Positions 57,504-64,000 of a stretch of 64,000 bases of DNA are shown one piece after another. The notes beneath the pieces are model-generated. The model was given only the letters and a program-made list of their open reading frames with translations. It was not told the DNA's origin and searched no databases. Source of the stretch: Ditylenchus dipsaci (Eukaryota > Nematoda > Chromadorea > Rhabditida > Anguinidae). The stretch spans positions 31,774 to 95,773 of the forward strand of contig SADC01000271.1 in assembly GCA_004194705.1 (NCBI GenBank), given 5' to 3'. Numbering within the stretch: the stretch's first letter is position 1; the number at the start of each line of letters is the position of its first letter. Made by a program: the position numbers and the translations under genes.

Positions 57504-58262
57504 TTGGTAAGTCGAACCTCGAATAGTGACACGCCTGAGGACCGGAATTGCGGTATCACTATAGTGAGGTTTTTGGCGAAAAGTGCTGACAAGTGTCTCT
57601 ATATCGCGGTTTTTGTATCATTTAGGTACATAATACACGCCACCCAAGGGATCGACCTTAGTGTGGCGTATAACCAAGGAGGCGCTAAACTAAGATCGCA
57701 AATTTATTTTAACAGTTAAATAGCGGTTACATGAGCTTAATCTACATTCAACTCTTTCACTTAGGGCGCTCAAGGATCGGCCAACTTACCGAGTTTGACA
57801 CCTTTATTATTTCGAGTTTTAAGACTTTTGACAGACATGTTTTACAGTCTGGTCACAAATATTGCAAGGATTGCCGATCATTTCAATATAGCCGATCATT
57901 TTTTATGACTCAGAACTTTTCGCTATAAAAAGCCAAAACTGTATTAAAAAACATGGATTTTCGCAAGAGCCAAGTCCCAAGTGAGAGCTTTTGATATTTT
58001 AGAGCAAAAAATTTTAGGTTCTAAAAAAACGATCAGCAAAATCGGAATTCTTGCAATATTTCGGACCAGACTGTCAAAACAGAACTTGAAAAAATAAGTG
58101 TGAAAAACGTTAGAACGAGGCAGGAAGGAACTTCCTAACCATCTTCACTGTTTTGAGTAAAAAGCCAGAAAAAGAACTTTAATTGACTGAATTTCGCATG
58201 TGTCGGGCACATGTTTATTTGCTGGGACCGATTATGGGGTGTCACTATATTGGAGGTATGTT
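57504..58262. mobile_element. pogo-like element, decayed
   Basis: Left end gtcgaacctcgaatagtgac and right end 'ggggtgtcactatattggaggt'; inner mirrored 'acagtctggtcacaaatatt' and 'aatatttcggaccagactgt'. Same word set as 44.9-45.3 kb. No transposase. Confidence 0.6.
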
Positions 58263-58886
58263 CTGAGTTGCAAACTGGCTTCTATTTTAATAACATGTCA
58301 AACTTTTTAGAAAAATAAAATTTTTAATTTTTGAAACAAATAAGAAAAAACACGGTATGATGTAATTGTGCTAAGAAAAAGTAAATTTGTGCCAGAAACA
58401 AGTAAATTTGCGCCATTAAAAGTGTATTTGCACAAAAAAAAAGTTTTTTTCGCGTCAGAAAAAAGTCTATTTTTGCCAAATATATTTGCGCCATGAAAAA
58501 CTGTATTGGTGCCAAAATAAAGTACATTTGCGCTATAAAAAATGATTATCCATTACTACAATCGAGTGCGGGAGTGTTAACAGATTTCCAAATCATATCA
58601 GTTGGTTTTCCGTCAAAAACCCGTTAAAAAGAGGCATTTGCGCAGGAAAAGAAAAAATTTATACACGAAAAAGGATTTTTTTGCAGAAATAGAGCCACTT
58701 CTAAATAGAGCCATCGAAAAGTGAACTTTTATGCGGAGTTGAAAACTATGCAGAAAAAGTGTGATTTTTTACAGGAAGAAGAATTTTTAGGGTCGAAAAG
58801 AATAACAACCATACTTTTTTTCTGCCGCAACCAGTGTTTTCGAAGACCAATATGAAATTTTATTTACGAACGAACTAGCAAAACGG
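58263..58886. other. Gene-free stretch
   Basis: Interspersed 'gtaaatttgcgcc' and 'tttgcgccattaaaa' words at 58.37-58.55 kb. Nothing else. Confidence 0.35.
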
Positions 58887-58895
58887 AACGAAAAC

Positions 58896-61442
58896 GGACG
58901 GTACTTTTTTCTGCCCGCTAATTACTTCTTTCTGCCCGCTAAACTTTTTTTTTCTGCCCGCAAATTTGAAATGCCGCTAATTACTCCTTTTTTGCCCGCT
59001 AAATACTTATTTCTGCCCGCAAATTACTTTTTTCTGCCCGCAAATTTTCGAAAAAATGCCCGCAAATTTTTCTTCAACGGGTATAAGGCTAATTCCCTGT
59101 CCCTACTCAACTTTCTCTTTCTTTTGTGGTTTTCATGTGTTTGAGCATCTTGTTGTGGGCTGGGCTCAGAAAATTTATAATTGCTTGGATGTTTCGGTGA
59201 GCCTTCTTTAACTGTTATTAGGCTGAATTTCTTGTTGTTTCTTACCCGATATTTGACTTCTGGTGATTGATTTTCTTACTTTCATGATGGTTGTTCAGGC
59301 GAATCCCAGACTGTAGTGAGAAGAGCACAAGAAGAATGTCATTGTGTTATATAGGTAAAATTACTACTATTCTATAAGATCTACACGTGTAGCCTAGTGG
59401 GTTAGCTTCCCACTTTTTACGTTATTACAATTGGCGCAGTCGAAAGTTCGATCCGCATGGGTCCCGGACATTTAAAATCCGCCTTACTACTATTTCTTAC
59501 TATTATATCCTCGGGGCGTTCCCCTGCACCAAGGTGTTAACTGCTAATACGAGGTGTACTACGGGTTACACACCCATCAGTCACCTTATCCTGCACTAAT
59601 AGGGATCGAGGAAGTAGGTGCGAAAAAGGGTTGTGGCACTGAAACAATAAATATATTTCATGGCCGTGCTAATTAACTAACCTGCACGAGGGATATATCT
59701 TCTACGGTATTTTCCCTGAATTCTAATAGCCAAGGTGAACGGTTCACTAAAGTCCATTGAAATAAGTATATTCCTAAAAGGGGAGATGTTATATAGGTAA
59801 AATTACTACTATTCTATAAGATCTACACGTGTAGCCTAGTGGGTTAGCTTCCACTTTTTACGTTATTACACATTGATGTCCAACAATCGAAAAATCGCGC
59901 ATCGGTTGCTCATCCTTTATTTTTTAGCTTTTAGACGTTGATTTTAGAAGCTTTTATATGTGGGTTTAGGTTCGGTGGTCAGGTAAATTTAGCTTTTTGA
60001 CACAATTCTCACTGCATACAACTTGGCAAAGTCTTCCATGCACTTAACGCTAAGTCACAATTTGTCGTCTATGTGTCACCTATTGACTTCGTCTGGCTGT
60101 GTGCGGTTGAAAAATCCCTCTCTATGTGCCTTCGTTCTCCATACCCATGACAGTATGGCTAGGCCTATGTAACATACTGTCGGAGCTCGTTAACTTCTAT
60201 ACAAGAGGCTGCCTAGCGGGAGTTATCTATTCTGATATTTACTTCACTCATTTTCAGGCCTTTTTAGCGAATCAACAGGCAGCGATCCAACCAAAAGTCA
60301 ATCAGCGGTGAACTGAGACGATACTTGGGATACTTGTATCAACAACTAATCAACGACTGTCAATGAAAAGTCATGAAGTGCAGCCTGCAAAGTTGATGAG
60401 TGCGTTAATTCTCTAAAGTTCTGTGGTTTAGGTGCGATGTTTGTGCTTGAGTGGCGAGTTAGCTGAGTAGCAAGAGTGGTCTGCATGAGTGATTTAGAAA
60501 GTACAAGTATTCCGATCGTCTCAGTTCACCGCTGATTGACTTTTGGTTGGATCGCTGCCTGTTGATTCGCTAAAAAAGACCTGAAAATGAGTGAAGTAAA
60601 TATCAGAATAGATAACTCCCGCTAGGCAGCCTCTTGTATAGAAGTTAACGAGCTCCGACAGTTATGTTACATAGGCCTAGCCATACTGTCATGGGTATGG
60701 AGAACGAAGGCACATAGAGAGAGATTCTTTTTTTTTCAACCGCATACACCTCTTTCAACCGCATACAGCCAGACGAAGTCAATAGGTGACACATAGACGA
60801 AAAATTGTGACTTCGCGTTAAGTGCATGGAAGACTTTGCCAAGCTGTATGCAGTGAGGATTGTGTCAAAAAGCTAAATTTACCTGATCAGCGAATCTAAA
60901 ATCACAAATACAAGCTTCTGAAAACAACATCTAAAAGCTAAAAAATAAAGACTAAGCCAACCGATGCGAGAATCCTTTGATTGTTGGACAGCTTTGACAT
61001 TGAACTTGAGCTCTTCTCACTGTATCTGTGAAATTTACCTGAAAAACCACCATGAAAAGTAAAAAAATCAACCACCAGAAGTCAAATATGGGCTGAAAAC
61101 AAGAAAAAATAAGGCCTATAAATAGTTGAAAATGACTAAGCAAAATACCTCACTAATGGTCGATTTTGTGAGACTAGCACACAACAAGATGCTTAAAACA
61201 CATGAAAACCATAAAACAAAAAGAAAAATTGAGTAGGGGACAGTGAATTAGCCCTATAACCCAGTGAAGGAAAAATTTGCGAACATTTTCTCGAAAATTG
61301 AGGGCAGAAAAAGTAATTTGCGGGCAGAAAAAAGTATTTAGCGGGCAAAAAAGAGTAATTAGCGGCATTTCAAATTTGCGGGCAGAAAAAAAGATTTAGC
61401 GGGCAGAAAGAAGTAATTAGCGGGCAGAAAAAAGTACCGTCC
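58896..61442. mobile_element. Large MULE-like foldback element
   Basis: Ends GGACGGTACTTTTTTCTGCC and its complement, exact 9-base duplications aacgaaaac at 58887-58895 and 61443-61451. Subterminal arrays of ttctgcccgctaattac at both ends. The arms are over 1 kb each and mirrored over almost their whole length (e.g. ggcaaagtcttccatgcact, gtcggagctcgttaacttct). The spacer at 60.33-60.53 kb is short. A TRIM LTR element interrupts the left arm. Long near-identical arms imply youth or conversion between arms. Confidence 0.9.
59345..59870 (+). mobile_element. Miniature LTR retroelement (TRIM)
   Basis: Direct repeats of 85 and 84 bases (59345-59429, 59787-59870) begin TG and end CA and differ by one missing C. 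Exact 5-base duplications cattg at 59340-59344 and 59871-59875. A primer-binding-site-like TGGCGCAGTCGAAAG starts 2 bases after the left repeat. A purine tract aaaaggggaga sits directly before the right repeat. The 357-base interior has no ORF. These are all the parts of a terminal-repeat retrotransposon in miniature, so it would depend on another element's enzymes. Confidence 0.9.
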
Positions 61443-61451
61443 AACGAAAAC

Positions 61452-62017
61452 TAAATGGTGTCTCAAAGCGAAGCGAGAACGAAAACGAAACGAAATGCAA
61501 AAGGAATGCGAAAACGAGTTTCGTCTTCGTTTTAGTTTTCACTTTGCATTTAATTTCGTTTTTTTTTCATTTTGCTTTGGATTTCGTTTTCGTTTCGCTT
61601 AATTTGCATTTAATTTTCGGCTTGACTATAGAATCCCCCCACGGGGAGTGATCAGATGAAGGAGAAAACATCATATTCGTGTTTCTCAACCCGATTTCAC
61701 GAGAAAGCCGCATGTTTTTTGGTTCTGAGAAAAAAATGTTTTAGTTTTGTGGTTTTTCATGTTTTTTTAGTCAAAATTTGAAAAATTTAAATTGGCGCCT
61801 TTTGAATTTTAAAGGGATTAAGGGCTGTATTAAGAGGGAAGGGAATAAAAGGAGCCACTAATGTCTCAGGGCCCACTAAAAAAAGATGTTGAATATAGTT
61901 TTGAATACTAGGGCCTACCGCATAAATAAACTCTGGTATGCATGCTTTTTCATGCATCCAGAGCAGTGATGTCAATAAGTGCATACCAGTGCATGTGCAC
62001 TTTCAAAAGTGCATACC
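61452..62017. repeat. Dispersed repeats, no gene
   Basis: 61.45-61.63 kb has mirrored cgaaaacgaaac and gtttcgttttcg words. 61.76-61.98 kb is a copy of the 'ttgaatatagttttgaatac' / 'ctctggtatgcatg' repeat known from 43.9, 46.2 and 51.9 kb. Confidence 0.5.
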
Positions 62018-62300
62018 GTATTGCCTCTAAAAGGCGGCCGGCCGCCTTATTTTTCAAACCCGCAAAAATTTGAGAATTGTCAATCAAAAATGGCCTTAAC
62101 TCTGAAACTTTAGTCAAAAAAATGAGGAGGGCCGCCTTATTAGAGGAAATACGGTATGCACTTTTGAATTGCGCATGCACTTTTGAAAGTGCACGCGCAT
62201 TTTTTAAATTGCATATGCTATTTCGAAAATGCATGTGGAATTTCAGAAATGCATGTGCATTTTTGAAATTGCACATGCATTTTTGATGATTCACTGTGCA
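61985..62300. repeat. 'tgcatgtgcac' palindromic repeat split by a MITE
   Basis: Units of gtgcatgtgcatttttgaaa and complements over about 200 bases, interrupted at 62026-62158 by a TACCGTA-type MITE (accgtattgcctctaaaagg ... attagaggaaatacggt). Confidence 0.65.
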
Positions 62301-64000
62301 ATTTCGTGGCTTATTGTTAATCTTCAAAAAATTTTCAAATCTTCGGCAAGTTCTTTTGCTTTGTAATATACAAGACGCATTTCTGATATTTACTTGAACA
62401 TAGGGGGAACTTCATATACGCATCGCCTATGGTCGAAGGTTCAAGCCCCCTAGGTGCATATCTTATTTATTATTTCATAAAGTTTACTTACTTCTAGGGC
62501 CAAAAGCGATTGAGGAATCGATTGGAATTAATTTCCAGAACTGCTTTACTTTCAGCAAATACCCTAATTTTAATATGACAGACGTGAGTGGGATTGCATG
62601 GAATTGGACATTTTTGGATTTTTTTCAATTTTGGCTCTAACTAAATATTGGTTTTTTTCTCTTTTCGATAGCCCAAATAAAGTCTGAAGTCTTGATCACA
62701 TTTTAGTACAAGAAACATGTGATCTGCAAAAAAAACTTAGAAAATATCAATCAAACCAGACAAATAAAAACCCGAGAATGATAGATTTTCGGCAATTCAA
62801 CAGATTTAAGCCTGTGAATCAGCTCCGGTAGATTTTAAACGTTTCTATGATGATCTTGTTGGATAGCCAAGAATGTGAGGATCATTTTGACATCAAACTT
62901 GTGAACGAAAAATATAAAAAAAAATCAGGTTAGCAGCCGGAGGTTGTCAAACCTGCGGCCCAGGCGATGCGTATATGAAGTTTCCTCCCCTTTTAAATTA
63001 GATGTCTTTAAAGGACTATAGCCGCCGCCGACAGCGAGAATTTCAAATGTTTGAATTTGCGCGGGACAGTTCTGTCCGCACTGTACTCTTTTGACTTGCT
63101 TTGAATGATTTAAAAGAGTACAATGCAAGACGAAAGAGAACTGTCCCGCGCCAAATCCAAACGTTTGAAATTCTCGTTGTCGGTGACGGCTATGGTCCTT
63201 TAAATAAGGTGGTTCATAAAAACGGAAGCTAGACAACCTACGTTATCTTGAAGTGCTTTTAATTTTAAGTTAATAAAGAAAAAATTTAGGAAAAATGGGA
63301 GGCTAGTTGATATCCGCTACTAGGGTCGAACAAACAATCCTTCGCTTGGTTATTTCTGAGATTTAAATAAAAATATGGTTTAGGTATCAGTAAAAATTAC
63401 TGGTGTTCGGTAGACACCAGTAGGCGTTTGGTAGACCTGCTTTTATTATAGTCCTAAAGGAAAAAGTCACATGGCGTGAGGTCTGGCGAATATGGTTAAA
63501 GGGGCATAACCGTGCCCGATGGGGAGAAAAGGCGCGAACCAGCAGTTCTTTTCTTTCTCGATAAATTTTTACATTCGTTCTCGTATAGATTTTTTAAGTT
63601 TCTGTCTAGTTTTTAAAAGCAGTATAAGGTCATCTAATCAGATTTGAACGCAGAACGAGTTAAAGATGGGACGGTTCGAAAAAAATTCGAAAAAAAAACT
63701 GCTGGTTCGCGCCTTAACGCACGGGCATGTCTCCTTTAGGTAACAAATCAGTGATTTTTCGACAACAGATGGGACCCAAGTCGAAAAAACGACGATTTTT
63801 TTTTTTCCGAGCATTTGTAGTCAAATTGAACCGACGGTCTGCTAAGTTGAATCCAAAAAAACCATTTGTCAGAGTCGCGTCAGGACAAAAAGTTATGACC
63901 GTTTGATGAAAAAAGGATTTTCTGCCCACCTTGTAGTTTCGAACCGTCTGGATAGTATCCAAATTACCTGGATAGCATCTAAATCATCTAGATGATTTCC
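62301..64000. other. Gene-free end of window with palindromes
   Basis: No host exon recognised. Features: a tRNA-like tail (gttcaagccccctaggtgca) at 62441-62460; the 'gtcaaaatgatcc' repeat at 62.85-62.90 kb; a palindrome about 62995-63215 (cgagaatttcaaatgtttga mirrored, centre near 63.10 kb); another about 63505-63735 (aaggcgcgaaccagcagt mirrored as actgctggttcgcgcctt); and at the end a ctggatagtatccaaattac tandem resembling 52.2 kb. Confidence 0.45.

Noticed and set aside
59345..59429. tRNA-derived SINE, because the LTR contains an A-box-like TAGCCTAGTGG and a B-box-like GTTCGATCC follows
   Set aside because: The direct repeat with TG/CA ends, 5-base TSD, primer-binding-like site and purine tract explain it better as a miniature LTR element; the B box overlaps the primer-binding site.

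Overview
The window is AT-rich nuclear DNA of an invertebrate animal. Its genes are animal-type and split by introns mostly of about 45-60 bases that end in T-rich acceptors (TTTTCAG/TTTTAG). That intron style is nematode-like, but I cannot fix the phylum. Most of the 64 kb is transposon-derived: foldback elements, MITEs and nested cut-and-paste elements, many with exact target-site duplications (TSDs) that can be read by eye.

Host genes, left to right: EMC4 (minus, 3' end not found) and LCMT1 (minus) in tight tandem at 1.9-5.3 kb; a 5'-truncated RPL3 copy at 7.8-8.9 kb inside a hAT-like element; PSMA7, intact, at 12.2-13.1 kb (plus); TMEM164 at 26.9-32.1 kb (plus, first exon not found, one frameshift); a long multi-exon gene at 36.0-53.2 kb (plus) encoding several KH domains followed by a RING-IBR-RING (RBR) ubiquitin ligase module; and an intact four-exon TIMM23 gene (minus, 42.5-43.3 kb) that lies inside a hAT-like element, itself inside an intron of the KH-RBR gene.

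Mobile DNA: at least nine elements have terminal inverted repeats (TIRs) and 8-base TSDs, as in hAT transposons. One pair is nested and keeps parts of a hAT transposase. Four of the nine enclose spliced gene sequence (RPL3, TIMM23 and two unidentified genes), which suggests repeated capture of host genes by hAT-type elements, comparable to Pack-type transposons. Two or three MULE-like foldbacks have 9-base TSDs. A 526-base miniature LTR element (TRIM) sits in one of them. Mariner and pogo-like MITEs and a recurrent TACCGTA-ended MITE family fill the rest.

Nearly all frameshifts seen in the RPL3 copy, TMEM164 and the KH-RBR gene can be explained as a homopolymer run one base too short. This points to sequencing/assembly error rather than decay, though the pattern needs reads to decide.
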